Translations under genes and position numbers: made by a program | NCBI GenBank assembly: GCA_017614505.1 | Contig: JAGABT010000016.1 | Coordinates: 1-64,000, forward strand | Length of the DNA stretch: 64,000 nt | DNA from: Selenomonadaceae bacterium | GTDB lineage: Bacteria; Bacillota; Negativicutes; Selenomonadales; Selenomonadaceae | Direction of reading: 5' to 3' | The notes under the pieces: generated by a model | Told to the model about the DNA's origin: nothing | Seen by the model: only the letters and a program-made list of their open reading frames with translations | Databases searched by the model: none | Shown here: in pieces, positions 35,914 to 45,598 of the stretch | Position numbering within the stretch: position 1 is the stretch's first letter | Layout of the letters: every line of letters starts with the position of its first letter

Positions 35914-36012
35914 GTGGCCGCCCAAGGACGGGCGGCCGGCCGTCACCAGTCGCCGGAAGCGACTGCTGCGGCCAAGCTTTCTTTGCCAGCGTTTCTTTCT
36001 CGAAAGAAATGC
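35914..36012. repeat. Cluster of three hairpins (dispersed repeat, copy 2)
   Basis: GGCCGCCC/GGGCGGCC (35916-35937), AGTCGC/GCGACT (35948-35964), and a third hairpin GCGTTTCTTT/AAAGAAATGC (about 35989-36012). The last, with preceding CTTTCTTTGCCAG, matches the copy at 17363-17390. It sits between ribE and ribBA, so it would be transcribed within the rib operon. Confidence 0.7.
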
Positions 36013-36022
36013 TGAAACAATT

Positions 36023-36637
36023 CTAAAACCCATTAGCCGCTAAAAATTCCCGTGAAAGTGTAGGCGCCGCCTTGAAGTTCAGCAGGCGCTCCACGTACTT
36101 CGCCAGCACGTCCGTTTCAATATTTACGAGACTGCCGACGCGCTTGAACTTAAAATTCGTAACCTCGCGCGTATGCGGAATCATGGAAACGCTGAACTCA
36201 TTCGCCGCGGCGTCGACAACCGTAAGGCTAATACCGTCCAGCGCGACGGAACCTTTCGAGGCGATTTGCCGGAGTATAAAACTTTCCGCCGCAACGTGAA
36301 TAAAAATAGCGTTGCCTTCCGCGCGAATGCTGGAAATTTTTCCAACGCCGTCGATGTGTCCGCTGACAATGTGTCCGCCGAGCCTGTCACCGACTTTAAG
36401 CGCGCGTTCCAAATTTACAACGCCGCCAGTTTCCAGCGAAGTCCTGCGAACCGTTTCCGGCATAACGTCCGCCGCAAAAAAATCCTCGCCGAAATCCGTA
36501 ACGGTAAGACAGACGCCGTTCGTGCAAATGCTGTCTCCGATTTTAATGTCGCTGAGAATTTTCGCGCAGGTAATTTCAATGCGCCCGCCGTCGAAACTCT
36601 TCAGCGCGCCGGTCTCCTCGATTATCCCCGTGAACAA
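36023..36637 (-). CDS. ribE: Riboflavin synthase RibE (alpha subunit)
   Basis: 204-aa enzyme that dismutates lumazine to riboflavin. The two duplicated barrels start LFTGIIEETG and later GGHIVSGHIDGVGKI; GDSICTNGVCLTVTDF and GSVALDGISLTVVDAA are the paired motifs. Start is TTG 36637 with GGAAG nearby; earlier in-frame codons are unlikely. No FMN riboswitch is seen in the short upstream space. ribD, usually first in this operon, is absent from the window. Confidence 0.94.
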   Translation of the reverse strand: MFTGIIEETGALKSFDGGRIEITCAKILSDIKIGDSICTNGVCLTVTDFGEDFFAADVMPETVRRTSLETGGVVNLERALKVGDRLGGHIVSGHIDGVGKISSIRAEGNAIFIHVAAESFILRQIASKGSVALDGISLTVVDAAANEFSVSMIPHTREVTNFKFKRVGSLVNIETDVLAKYVERLLNFKAAPTLSREFLAANGF

Positions 36638-36712
36638 GCTATCACTTCCAAAACAAAAACCGCTCAAAGCAAAAACTTCGGGCGGCAAAAAATAAACAGT
36701 CAGCTGGATTTT

Positions 36713-37075
36713 TTATTGAGCGTAGAACTTGACAACGTCACCGACGCGCAGGCGAGGTATAATCGAGCCCTTAACGACGATTTGCCCGGGAAGAGAGCCG
36801 GCAGAATTCACTACTATTGTACAGTGTCCGCCTTCACGCAAGTTTTTCATCACGTCATTTCCCACTTGCTCGACCGTGAAATCCGTGTTGCCGACCTGCA
36901 GCTTGTCGCCGACGACAATATCGCCCTGAACTTCGTTGACGGTATGCTGAACAACCATATCGGCGAGTCGGGGTCTTAAATCCGCGTCCATCAGAATAAA
37001 GCTTTTGTTGGTATCGAGGAACGTGCGCGCGTCTCTGCCGACAGCCGTAATTTGAGTTTCGTACTTAACTTCCAT
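36713..37075 (-). CDS. PTS glucitol/sorbitol-specific IIA-like protein
   Basis: 120-aa protein similar to the sorbitol PTS IIA component: YETQITAVG at the start, VVQHTVNEVQGDIVVGDKLQ with the candidate phospho-histidine, and the C-terminal NLREGGHCTIVV and PGQIVVKGSI with RVGDVVKFY. In a transporter it passes phosphate from HPr to IIB. Here it is an orphan, with no IIB or IIC nearby, between ribE and a ThrE-type exporter; a regulatory rather than transport role is possible. ATG 37075 with GGAGG nine bases upstream. Confidence 0.85.
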   Translation of the reverse strand: MEVKYETQITAVGRDARTFLDTNKSFILMDADLRPRLADMVVQHTVNEVQGDIVVGDKLQVGNTDFTVEQVGNDVMKNLREGGHCTIVVNSAGSLPGQIVVKGSIIPRLRVGDVVKFYAQ

Positions 37076-37137
37076 ACATTTCAACCTCCATGCGCGTATC
37101 ATACCACAACCAGCGGGGATTTTACAAGAAAAATTTT

Positions 37138-38490
37138 TCAGTCCATTATGTCCGACTGGTACGTTTCGTTCAGCAGCCGTTCCTGTTCCGCCTGCGCCTT
37201 CCGCGCGAAAGACCGCGCCGAGAAAAGATTCGGTACAGCGGCTCCAACGGCAATTCCTAAAATTATCAGCGCCGCGTCTACGCCGGATTGTATCGCCGAC
37301 AAAAGCTGTTCCAGTGTCAGTTCCCTAATGTGAATCATTGCGAAAAGGCAACGCGCGATTAATACGCCTGGCACCATCGGAATGACCGCCGGCACTATCA
37401 AAACCTGCATCGGTGTATGAAGCCAGTGCGTCGCGCGAATTGCGATTATGCTCACAACCGTCGCCCCTGCAAACGTTCCAAATTCCGAGCTCAAGCCTAA
37501 GCCGAACACTAAAAAATTCCGCGTGCAGACGGCTATCGCTCCGCCAATTCCTACCGCAGCCAGCAATCTGGGAGGCAGGTTGAACAGTATCGAAAAGCCC
37601 ATCGCTCCGGCGGCGGCAGCCAGCGCGAAAATTAAATAATCGCTGTCCGGCAGCATTCGCAGGTTTGTGAAGTCGACCACTGGGAAAATTTCCAGCGCGA
37701 AAACTATCCCGAAAGTCATCGCCCCGACGATTAACAGCGTTCGCAAAAATTGCGCCGCCCCGCTTATCAGGTACGTGTTCAGCATATCCGTCAGCCCGTT
37801 GATTATCGGTATGCCAGGCACCAAAAACAGCGCGCAGGCAATTATCGGGTGCCACGGCGTTTCGGTAGGCAGGAAGCTCGCGAAATACGCCGCGACCGTC
37901 GCTGTGAACGCCGCGAACGCTATCCCGACGTACCCGTTAATTCCCGCGTGTATGCACCGAACCTGCACGAACTTTCCGAGCGCCGCGCAAAACGCTGTAT
38001 AAATCGCCGCCCGTAAATCGCAGCCGAAAAGTATGCAGAAAGCCCCGCACGCTATGCCCGTCGCCAGCAAATTTTGCCACAGCACGTAGTAGCGCGGACG
38101 CCCCGCAGTTTCCTTCAGCGCTCCACGAAATTCTTCCAGCGTATAATGTTCCCTCAGCGCCCGCCATGTCAGCTTGCTTATCGCCGAAATTATCCGCATA
38201 TCCACGCCGTGTTTCATGCATTTCCGAAACGACGTGTGCGAATGATTTTCGTCGCTGATATTCAGCATGAGCGTCGTGAACATTATGTGCAGGTGAAATT
38301 TTTCCGCCGGTATCCCCATGAATGCCGCTACCCGCTGCGTATCTCTTACGACGCGGTCTGCCGTCGCCCCGTTCTCAACCAGCAGTTGTCCTACCGTCAG
38401 AATCAGTTCGACCTTCTGCCCGATTTCCGCAAAAGTTTCGCGCAAAAGTTCCTGCTGCCTGCCGTAGGAATTTTCGTAAACGTCGTCCAT
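37138..38490 (-). CDS. Threonine/serine exporter (ThrE family, fused)
   Basis: 450-aa membrane protein. A soluble N-terminal region (~1-120) with the family motif VGQLLVENGATADRV and MGIPAEKFHLH precedes about ten membrane segments, comprising the ThrE (DUF1212) domain and a ThrE_2 (DUF3815) domain fused in one chain, as in Corynebacterium ThrE. It probably exports threonine or serine; substrate is by family. Starts 1 base beyond the hslU stop region, in the same run. Confidence 0.88.
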   Translation of the reverse strand: MDDVYENSYGRQQELLRETFAEIGQKVELILTVGQLLVENGATADRVVRDTQRVAAFMGIPAEKFHLHIMFTTLMLNISDENHSHTSFRKCMKHGVDMRIISAISKLTWRALREHYTLEEFRGALKETAGRPRYYVLWQNLLATGIACGAFCILFGCDLRAAIYTAFCAALGKFVQVRCIHAGINGYVGIAFAAFTATVAAYFASFLPTETPWHPIIACALFLVPGIPIINGLTDMLNTYLISGAAQFLRTLLIVGAMTFGIVFALEIFPVVDFTNLRMLPDSDYLIFALAAAAGAMGFSILFNLPPRLLAAVGIGGAIAVCTRNFLVFGLGLSSEFGTFAGATVVSIIAIRATHWLHTPMQVLIVPAVIPMVPGVLIARCLFAMIHIRELTLEQLLSAIQSGVDAALIILGIAVGAAVPNLFSARSFARKAQAEQERLLNETYQSDIMD

Positions 38491-38491
38491 C

Positions 38492-39928
38492 TTACAGGAT
38501 AAACTGAGACAAATCGCGATTCTTAGCGATTTCCTTCAGCTTTTCGTCCACGTACGCCGCGTCGATTTTGACTTCAGTTTTGCCGTCTTTTACCATATCC
38601 GGCGCCGAGAAGGAAATTTCCTCCAGCAATTTCTCAAGCAGCGTGTGAAGTCTGCGCGCGCCGATGTCCTCCGACTGCTCGTTCACGTCGTAAGCCATTT
38701 CGGCAATGCGTTCAATCGCGCTGGGTTCAAATTCCAGCGTCAGCCCCTCGGTTTTGAGCAGCTCTTTGTACTGTTTAATCAACGCGTTTTGCGGCTCGGT
38801 TAAAATTTTCTCGAAGTCTTCCTTGCGCAGGGATTTGAGTTCGACGCGAATCGGGAAACGCCCCTGCAGTTCAGGAATTAAATCTGACGGCTTGGCAGTA
38901 TGGAACGCGCCGGCGGCTATGAACAGAATGTAATCGGTCTTGACGGGACCATATTTCGTCATAACGGTTGAGCCTTCGACGATTGGCAGAATGTCGCGCT
39001 GGACGCCTTCGCGGCTGATGTCGGGACCGCTGCTGGAGCCTTTGACGGCAACTTTATCAATTTCGTCGAAGAAAACAATTCCACTGCGTTCGGCGAGCTG
39101 TACGGCGGTTTCAGCAACTTCCTCCATATCGATAAGCTTTTCCGCCTCTTCCTGCTCAAGGATTTTGCGCGCGGCGGCAACGGTAACCTTGCGCTTGCGG
39201 GTGCGTTTAGGAACGAGCGAGCCAATCATATCCTGCAGATTTTCGCCCATATTTTCGAGGCTGGAGCCGCTGAACATTCCAACCATCGGCTTAGCGTGGT
39301 CGGCGACTTCCATTTCGATAACCTGATCTTCCATCTTACCGGCAGCAAGGCGCTTGCGGACGAAATCACGACCGGCGTTGTTGGTTTCAACGGGTTCTTC
39401 AACCGGCGCGGCATTTTTATCGACGTTGTTGAAAAGTTTGCTCAGCGGATTTTGCGCGGGCTTAGGTTCCGGCACAAGAATATCCAGCAGGCGTTCATTA
39501 GCGTTTTCAGTCGCCTTGTCCTTGACTTCCTCTGTGCGCTGTTTGCGTACCATGCGGACGGAAATCTGCATAAGGTCGCGGATAATCGATTCGACGTCGC
39601 GCCCGACGTAGCCAACTTCCGTGAACTTCGTCGCCTCAACCTTGACAAACGGCGCCTTGACAAGCCGCGCAAGCCTCCGCGCAATTTCAGTTTTGCCGAC
39701 GCCCGTCGAACCAATCATCAAAATATTTTTCGGAATAACGTCGTCGCGAATGTCGTCCGCGAGCTTGCGACTGCGCCAGCGGTTCCTCAGCGCGATAGCA
39801 ACCGAGCGCTTAGCGTCGTCCTGCCCAACGATGTATTTATCAAGTTCCTCAACAATTTCGCGCGGCGTCTGCTCATTCATGCCCAGTTCGCTGGCGTCAG
39901 CCTTCTTGAGTTCCAATTTATCAGCCAT
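38492..39928 (-). CDS. hslU: HslU, ATPase subunit of the HslUV protease
   Basis: 478-aa AAA+ unfoldase. N-terminal [20 protein letters not shown], Walker [17 protein letters not shown], Walker [13 protein letters not shown], and the C-terminal [19 protein letters not shown] are typical; an inserted I-domain lies at ~110-230. The extreme C-terminus SQFIL docks in HslV. Start placed at ATG 39928 with GGAGG eight bases upstream rather than TTG 39943, which would sit on that site. Confidence 0.96.
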   Translation of the reverse strand: MADKLELKKADASELGMNEQTPREIVEELDKYIVGQDDAKRSVAIALRNRWRSRKLADDIRDDVIPKNILMIGSTGVGKTEIARRLARLVKAPFVKVEATKFTEVGYVGRDVESIIRDLMQISVRMVRKQRTEEVKDKATENANERLLDILVPEPKPAQNPLSKLFNNVDKNAAPVEEPVETNNAGRDFVRKRLAAGKMEDQVIEMEVADHAKPMVGMFSGSSLENMGENLQDMIGSLVPKRTRKRKVTVAAARKILEQEEAEKLIDMEEVAETAVQLAERSGIVFFDEIDKVAVKGSSSGPDISREGVQRDILPIVEGSTVMTKYGPVKTDYILFIAAGAFHTAKPSDLIPELQGRFPIRVELKSLRKEDFEKILTEPQNALIKQYKELLKTEGLTLEFEPSAIERIAEMAYDVNEQSEDIGARRLHTLLEKLLEEISFSAPDMVKDGKTEVKIDAAYVDEKLKEIAKNRDLSQFIL

Positions 39929-39943
39929 AAAATTTTCCTCCAA

Positions 39944-40477
39944 TTAATTCAGTTCCTCGACGAGAATATTCTGGTTCGTGAAGACGCAAATGTCAGCGGC
40001 AATGCTCAGCGCCTCCCTGGCGATTTCGGCGGCAGTCATATCGGTATGAGAAATGAGCGCGCGCCCCGCCGCCAGCGCGTAAAATCCGCCGGAGCCAATC
40101 GCCGCAACGTCGCCGTCCGGCTCGATAACTTCGCCGCTGCCAGAAAGCATTAAAATCGTGTCTTTGTCCGCAACGAGCAACAGCGCTTCAAGCCGACGCA
40201 GAATTTTATCAGTGCGCCAGTCCTTAGCCATGGCTACAGCCGCCCGCTGTAAGTGCCCGTGAGTTTCCTCCAGCTTGCTCTCGAATTTTTCAAAAAGCGT
40301 GAAGGCGTCCGCTACCGAGCCCGCGAAACCGGCGATAACTTTGTCGTGGTACAGGCGCCGGACTTTTTTGGCGGTCGACTTCATGATAGTATGTTCGCCG
40401 AAAGTAACCTGCCCGTCGCCGGCGATAGCGGTCTTGCCGTCTCGTTTCACGGCGACAATCGTAGTTGCGTGGAACAT
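39944..40477 (-). CDS. hslV: HslV, peptidase subunit of the HslUV protease
   Basis: 177-aa N-terminal nucleophile hydrolase of the proteasome-related family. The processed N-terminal threonine is in [15 protein letters not shown], with the catalytic lysine later in [30 protein letters not shown] is also typical. It is adjacent to hslU downstream and trmFO upstream (abutting); xerC and codY, which sit here in Bacillus, are missing. Confidence 0.96.
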   Translation of the reverse strand: MFHATTIVAVKRDGKTAIAGDGQVTFGEHTIMKSTAKKVRRLYHDKVIAGFAGSVADAFTLFEKFESKLEETHGHLQRAAVAMAKDWRTDKILRRLEALLLVADKDTILMLSGSGEVIEPDGDVAAIGSGGFYALAAGRALISHTDMTAAEIAREALSIAADICVFTNQNILVEELN

Positions 40478-41785
40478 TTATTTCAACTCCATTTCGTTAG
40501 CGAATTTGTCAAGGGCTGCCAGCGCGCGCTCCGCCAGTTTCAATTTCCTGTCAGCTTTTTTCGCGCGAAATTCCAGCGGCGGCAGTAAGCCGAAAGTTAC
40601 GTTCATCGGCTGGAAATTTTCATTCTGCGCCGTGATGTAATGCGCAAGCGCGCCGTGACAGGTTACCGGCGGAAAAATCAGCGCGTCCATCCCCTTCGCC
40701 AGCCGCGCCGCGTTTATCCCTGCGACTAAGCCAGCCGCTGCTGATTCGACGTAGCCTTCGACGCCCGTCATCTGCCCCGCGAAAAATATTTTCGGCTGCG
40801 ATTTAAGCTGGAACGTCGGCAATAATAATTTCGGCGAATTTATGTACGAATTCCGGTGCATGACGCCGAGCCGCGCGAACTCCGCCGCCTCCAGCCCAGG
40901 TATCATTTTGAAAACGCGCCGCTGTTCCTGCCACGTGAGCCGCGTCTGGAACCCGACTAAATTATACAACGTCGCCGCCGAATTTTCTACCCTCAGTTGA
41001 ATGACGGCGTATGGAAGTTTCCCAGTTCGCGGGTCGACCAAGCCCACGGGCTTTAAAGGTCCGAAACGCAGGGTATCTTCGCCGCGCGCCGCCAGAATTT
41101 CTACCGGCAGGCAGCCTTCAAAAAATATTTCGCGCTCAAATTCGTGCGGCTTAACTTTTTCCGCGTCGACTAATTCTGCGCGAAAGTTCAAATATTCCTC
41201 GCGCGTCATCGGGCAATTCACATAAGCCGCGTCTTCTCCCTTGTCGTAGCGCGACGCCTTAAACGCCTTACTGAAGTCAATCGAATCCGCCGTAACAATC
41301 GGAGCCGCCGCGTCGTAAAAATAAAAATCGTCGCCGCCCGTCAGAATTTTAATCTGCTCAGCGAGCGCGCCTTCAGTCAGCGGACCGCTGGCGATAACTA
41401 AAATTTCGTCGGCGAAGGCGTCAAGGCTGGTAATTTCCTCGTTGGCGAAAGTCACGGCGGCTTTGACTTTTTCGGTAACCGTCGCGCTGAATTTGTTCCT
41501 GTCGACAGCCAGCGCGCCGCCAGCAGGAATTTGCGATTCGTCCGCCGCCGCCATGATAATTGAACCCAGCCGCCGCATTTCTTCCTTGAGCACGCCGACC
41601 GCGTTCGACAAGCCCGCCGCCCGCAGTGAATTGCTACAGACGAGTTCCGCGAAATTTGCCGTCGAATGCGCGGGCGTAGATTTGAGCGGACGCATTTCGT
41701 GCAGGACAACTTCGACGCCGCGCCGCGCGATTTGCCACGCCGCCTCCGAGCCAGCTAAGCCCGCGCCAATCACATGTACTTTCAA
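40478..41785 (-). CDS. trmFO: tRNA m5U54 methyltransferase TrmFO
   Basis: 435-aa folate- and FAD-dependent enzyme that makes 5-methyluridine 54 in tRNA. The FAD motif [39 protein letters not shown], the cysteine-containing [11 protein letters not shown], and [16 protein letters not shown] identify it. Start is TTG 41785 with GAGGA nearby, overlapping the topA-like stop by 4 bases. Confidence 0.96.
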   Translation of the reverse strand: MKVHVIGAGLAGSEAAWQIARRGVEVVLHEMRPLKSTPAHSTANFAELVCSNSLRAAGLSNAVGVLKEEMRRLGSIIMAAADESQIPAGGALAVDRNKFSATVTEKVKAAVTFANEEITSLDAFADEILVIASGPLTEGALAEQIKILTGGDDFYFYDAAAPIVTADSIDFSKAFKASRYDKGEDAAYVNCPMTREEYLNFRAELVDAEKVKPHEFEREIFFEGCLPVEILAARGEDTLRFGPLKPVGLVDPRTGKLPYAVIQLRVENSAATLYNLVGFQTRLTWQEQRRVFKMIPGLEAAEFARLGVMHRNSYINSPKLLLPTFQLKSQPKIFFAGQMTGVEGYVESAAAGLVAGINAARLAKGMDALIFPPVTCHGALAHYITAQNENFQPMNVTFGLLPPLEFRAKKADRKLKLAERALAALDKFANEMELK

Positions 41786-43398
41786 TCTGCTTTCCTCGAA
41801 TCCTTGAGATTTTTGCGCGCCTCGTACCGGCGTCTGGAGTCGTCCAGAATTTTATTTATCGGGTGTCCCTGACGCGTGGAGCAATTTTCATTGCCGCAGT
41901 AGACCATCGACGCGCGCCCGCGAAATCTGTGCGCGAACATTGTACTGCCGCATTCCCTGCAGGGATTTTCCAGCGGATCGTCCCACGTCCGAAAATCGCA
42001 CGCCTCGCAGCCGTACAAATTTCTGCCGCCGCGAAAAGCTTGCCGCGTGATACGCCCGCCGCATTTCGGACACTTCTGCGCGAGATAATCCACGTGCGGC
42101 TTGATATTCCTGCATTCAGGATAGCCGGAGCACGCCAGGAACGTCCCGTAGCGCCCGTGCTTGACAATCATCTGGCGCCCGCACTTATCGCAAACTTCGT
42201 CGCTCAGCTCTTCCTGCGGATTGGCATCTTCACCGAGAGACTCCATCGCCGCGCTGAAATTTTCGCTGAACGCGCCGCAATATTTCGCAACGACAGAATT
42301 TTTCTCCGCCTCGCCCGCCGCCACGGCGTCAATCTGCGCGGAAATTTCTTTGTACGTGTCGACGCTGAAAATCTCGTCGAAGAAACCGTCCAGCGCGCTC
42401 AAAACTTTTTTACCGAGTTCAGTTACCGCGTAGCCGGTCTCGCCCGCCGCAATGTACTTGCGCTTGAGCAGGCTGTTGACGCCAATGGAATAAAATTCAG
42501 CCCAGTTGACGCCGAGTTCATCGAGCGCCGCCGTTACCGCCAAATCTGTAATTTTCCCGTCAGACGAAACTTTTTCCGAAACGCCGCCAGCCGCCGCGTG
42601 AATAAGCTCGTAAAGCTTGAACTGGTTTTCCGTCAGAAATTCCTTGACGCTTACAGGCTCGCGAACATCTTCCGTCAGCCGAATTTCGCCGCCATGCGGA
42701 TATTTTATTAAGCCGCCGCATTCGTCAAAGCCCTCGTAGAGCTGGTCGGTCAAAAGCCGCGTTTTCGGCGTGGAAAAATTCAGCTTAGCCAGCGCCAGTT
42801 CCTGCAGGCTGCCGAAAGTCAGCGCGCCGCTCAGCTCAAAATTTTCTGCAGGTTTAAGCGTGCTGATTAGTTTAAGGAGCATCGCGCGGAACCTGCCGAC
42901 CTTGACGCCGCGAAAAATTTTGCACGCAAGGTATTCGCCGACGCGGTGGCTGATAAATTTATCGATAAGCTGGCGCGTCTGAAACGCGTCGACCAGTTTC
43001 ATATCGATTGGGCGCGCGCTTTTAATGGCGGCTCGGACGGCGGATTTGGTGAACTCGTCGACAATCACGCGGCAGTTGGATTTTTCATTGACGCCGAAAA
43101 GTTCACAGCACTGCAGCGCGAGAAATTCACCGGCGGCGTCAGGATTAGTCGCCAGAAAAATCCTCCCTGCGGTGGCAGTTTTCTGCCGCAGTTCCTTAAG
43201 CAGAGGACCTTTACCGCGCACCGTGATATAGTCCGGCGCGTAGCCATTTTCCGCGTCAATTCCGATTCGGCTGCGCGGCAAATCTTTCAAAAATCCCTCC
43301 GTCGAAATGACGCTGTACGCGCTGCCCGCAAATTTTTTCATTGCCCGCGCCGCGCCCGCGCTGTCCGTCAGTATCAGCGATTTTACTTTTTCCGCCAA
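41782..43398 (-). CDS. TopA-like type IA topoisomerase homologue with degraded active site
   Basis: 538 aa against about 690 for normal TopA. Fold and location fit topoisomerase [14 protein letters not shown] (82-93) aligns with the [28 protein letters not shown] with [15 protein letters not shown] plus CSGYPEC and two more zinc fingers at the C-terminus. But the N-terminal VESPAKAK is TDSAGAAR, so the catalytic Glu is Asp and Lys13 is Ala; TOPRIM reads N-P-D-A-A; the SAGRVQS motif is KVGRFRA; and around the catalytic Tyr, TYMRTDS reads KYPHGGE, so the essential Arg is gone. Start TTG 43398 with GGAGGG upstream; the GTG at 43440 lies inside dprA. Confidence 0.85.
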   Translation of the reverse strand: MAEKVKSLILTDSAGAARAMKKFAGSAYSVISTEGFLKDLPRSRIGIDAENGYAPDYITVRGKGPLLKELRQKTATAGRIFLATNPDAAGEFLALQCCELFGVNEKSNCRVIVDEFTKSAVRAAIKSARPIDMKLVDAFQTRQLIDKFISHRVGEYLACKIFRGVKVGRFRAMLLKLISTLKPAENFELSGALTFGSLQELALAKLNFSTPKTRLLTDQLYEGFDECGGLIKYPHGGEIRLTEDVREPVSVKEFLTENQFKLYELIHAAAGGVSEKVSSDGKITDLAVTAALDELGVNWAEFYSIGVNSLLKRKYIAAGETGYAVTELGKKVLSALDGFFDEIFSVDTYKEISAQIDAVAAGEAEKNSVVAKYCGAFSENFSAAMESLGEDANPQEELSDEVCDKCGRQMIVKHGRYGTFLACSGYPECRNIKPHVDYLAQKCPKCGGRITRQAFRGGRNLYGCEACDFRTWDDPLENPCRECGSTMFAHRFRGRASMVYCGNENCSTRQGHPINKILDDSRRRYEARKNLKDSRKAD

Positions 43399-43417
43399 GA
43401 AAATTCCCTCCGTCGAT

Positions 43418-44479
43418 TCAGGCTCTGGTGTACATGTCACCGTTTCCGATAATCAAATTTTTCTGCTCAAGCTGCAGGATTATCCGCGAAATTTCGTTCG
43501 GCTCAATGTCGTCCAGCTGATTCAAAATTTCATCAGGCGCAATATAATCGCCCGCCGGTATTAAGTCAAAAACTTTTTTCTCGTCGCCCGCAAGTTCCAC
43601 GCATTCAGGTTTTTTATCCGTCACAAGGTTATAAAAATCGAGAATATCCTGCGCATTTTTCACGAGAATGGCGCCGTCGCGAATGAGTTCGTGGCAGCCG
43701 TAACTTTTTTCAAAAAAAACACTGCCAGGCACCGCGAAAACGTCCCTGCTGAAGTCGCCCGCGTAGCTCGAAGTTATCAGCGCGCCGCTCCTTTTACCGG
43801 CTTCCACGACAATCACGCCGCGGCTGAGCCCCGCGATAATCCTGTTGCGCGTAGGAAAAGTGCCGGCGTTGGCGTTCGTGCCAGGCGAAAATTCCGTCAT
43901 GACCACGCCGTTTTCAGCGATTTGATCTGTCAGAGATTTTTTATCGCGCGGAATTTTGCTGATACCGTAGCCGAGAACCGCGACCGTCCGACCGAATTTC
44001 ATGGCGCCCTGATGAGCGCAGGTATCAATCCCGTAAGCCGCGCCGCTGACAATGGTGAAGCCCGCCTCCGCCAGCTCATTGCTGATTTTTCGCGTGACGC
44101 GTTCGCCATAGGCGGTGTTGTGGCGCGTGCCGACGATTGCAATTCTTTCGGCGTTGGGCTGCAATTTTCCTTTATAATAAAAAACCGGCGGCGGCGAATT
44201 AATTTCCTTCAGCAGTGGCGGATAATCGGCGTCGCTGATACTGCACAGCTTGATTTTATGCGCGTCGCAAAACTCTGCCAGTTTTTCTGGCGCGGCGGGA
44301 TTTTTCTGCCGGAACTCCAGGAAAGATTCAATCGCTTTCGGCGAAAGTATCTGTTTAAGCTGCTCCTCGCCAGCGCGCCAGGCTTTTTCCGCGCTCTTGA
44401 AAAATTCTACCAGTTTCCGTGTACGCTGCGCACCGAGTAAATTCACCGCGTTTATCGCCGCAACGTAGTATTTTTCCAC
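43418..44479 (-). CDS. dprA: DNA-processing protein DprA
   Basis: 353-aa protein that loads RecA on incoming single-stranded DNA in transformation. The Rossmann-like DprA core has IAIVGTRHNTAYGERVT, FTIVSGAAYGIDTCAH, FPTRNRIIAGLSRGVIVVEA and GSLIT-like SGALITSS; a C-terminal winged helix (~290-353) ends NGDMYTRA. Start GTG 44479. It leads into the topA-like gene as in most Firmicutes, overlapping the alternative upstream start of that gene. Confidence 0.95.
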   Translation of the reverse strand: MEKYYVAAINAVNLLGAQRTRKLVEFFKSAEKAWRAGEEQLKQILSPKAIESFLEFRQKNPAAPEKLAEFCDAHKIKLCSISDADYPPLLKEINSPPPVFYYKGKLQPNAERIAIVGTRHNTAYGERVTRKISNELAEAGFTIVSGAAYGIDTCAHQGAMKFGRTVAVLGYGISKIPRDKKSLTDQIAENGVVMTEFSPGTNANAGTFPTRNRIIAGLSRGVIVVEAGKRSGALITSSYAGDFSRDVFAVPGSVFFEKSYGCHELIRDGAILVKNAQDILDFYNLVTDKKPECVELAGDEKKVFDLIPAGDYIAPDEILNQLDDIEPNEISRIILQLEQKNLIIGNGDMYTRA

Positions 44480-44491
44480 GACAACCGCCTC

Positions 44492-45598
44492 TCAATTCGC
44501 CAGCGCCAAAATCAAGTCCGCAATTTCCGCCGCCGCGTGCGGTCTGCCGAGCGTCAGGCTTGCATCTGCCATTTCCTGTAGTTCGGCGGGATTTGCCAGC
44601 AGTTCGTCAAGCGTCGATTTTAAAATTTCCGAGTGCAAGTCTTTGTTGAGAATCATTCGCGCGGCTCCGGCTTTTACCAGCACCTTCGCATTAAATTCCT
44701 GGTGATTTTCCGCCGCGAACGGGTACGGTATCAAAATCGCTGGCACGCCGCGCGCCGTGAGTTCAGCAAGTCCCGTTGCGCCCGCGCGAAATATCGCCAG
44801 ATTCGCCATCGCCATCGCCTGCGGCATGTTGTACAGGTACGGCACGACTTTGACATTCGGCGCCTCGAAACTGAAACCGGCGTCTTTTAATTTTTGCGTG
44901 ACGGAATCAAATTCGCCCTTGCCGGTGACGTGCAGAAACTGCGCGACCGGATTTTTTTCAGCCGCGACGAGAATATCAATCATGGCGTTGTTAATCGAGC
45001 GGGCGCCGCGACTGCCGCCGGAAATTAAAACTACCGGCAGATTTTCCGTGAAGCCAAATTCCGCCAGACCGTCTTCGCGCTTAGCCGTCAGAACGTTTTC
45101 GCGAATCGGGTTGCCGGTGTACACGGTTTTTTCGGCGGGAAACTTTTTCCGCGCCATTTCGGAGCCAACCGCGATTTTCGACACGAACTTCGACAGAATT
45201 TTATTCGTGACGCCAGCAACAGCATTCTGCTCCTGAATCAGCGTCGGAATTTTTTTGAGACTGGCAGCAAGCAGAATCGGACCGCAAACGTAGCCGCCAG
45301 TTCCAACGACAACATTCGGCTGAAACTCACTGAGAATTTGTCCGGCGCGCTTGACGCTCAAAATCGCATTGGCGGCGCGCTTGAAATTATCCAGCGTAAA
45401 ATGCCGCTCAAATCCGCCTTCCAAATTCAGCGCAGTAAAATTAATCCCAGCCTTCGGAACAATGTCCGCTTCCAGCCCGCGCTCGGTTCCAACGTACAGA
45501 AATTCGGCGTCGGGGATTTTATTTTTGAGGGCGTCGATAATCGTCAGCGCGGGATAAATGTGCCCGCCCGTGCCGCCGCCGCTTACAATAATTTTCAT
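44492..45598 (-). CDS. murG: Undecaprenyl-diphospho-muramoylpentapeptide GlcNAc transferase MurG
   Basis: 368-aa membrane-associated glycosyltransferase that adds GlcNAc to lipid I, giving lipid II. VSGGGTGGHIYPAL at the start, VVGTGGYVCGP, ISGGSRGARSIN, and the UDP-GlcNAc site FRAGATGLAELTARGVPAILIPYP are family motifs. The ATG overlaps the murD stop by 4 bases; the rest of the dcw cluster (murF, mraY, ftsW, murC, murB) is not here. Confidence 0.96.
   Translation of the reverse strand: MKIIVSGGGTGGHIYPALTIIDALKNKIPDAEFLYVGTERGLEADIVPKAGINFTALNLEGGFERHFTLDNFKRAANAILSVKRAGQILSEFQPNVVVGTGGYVCGPILLAASLKKIPTLIQEQNAVAGVTNKILSKFVSKIAVGSEMARKKFPAEKTVYTGNPIRENVLTAKREDGLAEFGFTENLPVVLISGGSRGARSINNAMIDILVAAEKNPVAQFLHVTGKGEFDSVTQKLKDAGFSFEAPNVKVVPYLYNMPQAMAMANLAIFRAGATGLAELTARGVPAILIPYPFAAENHQEFNAKVLVKAGAARMILNKDLHSEILKSTLDELLANPAELQEMADASLTLGRPHAAAEIADLILALAN

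Noticed and set aside
36638..36712. FMN riboswitch ahead of ribE
   Set aside because: The gap is 75 bases and lacks the conserved RFN element sequence.
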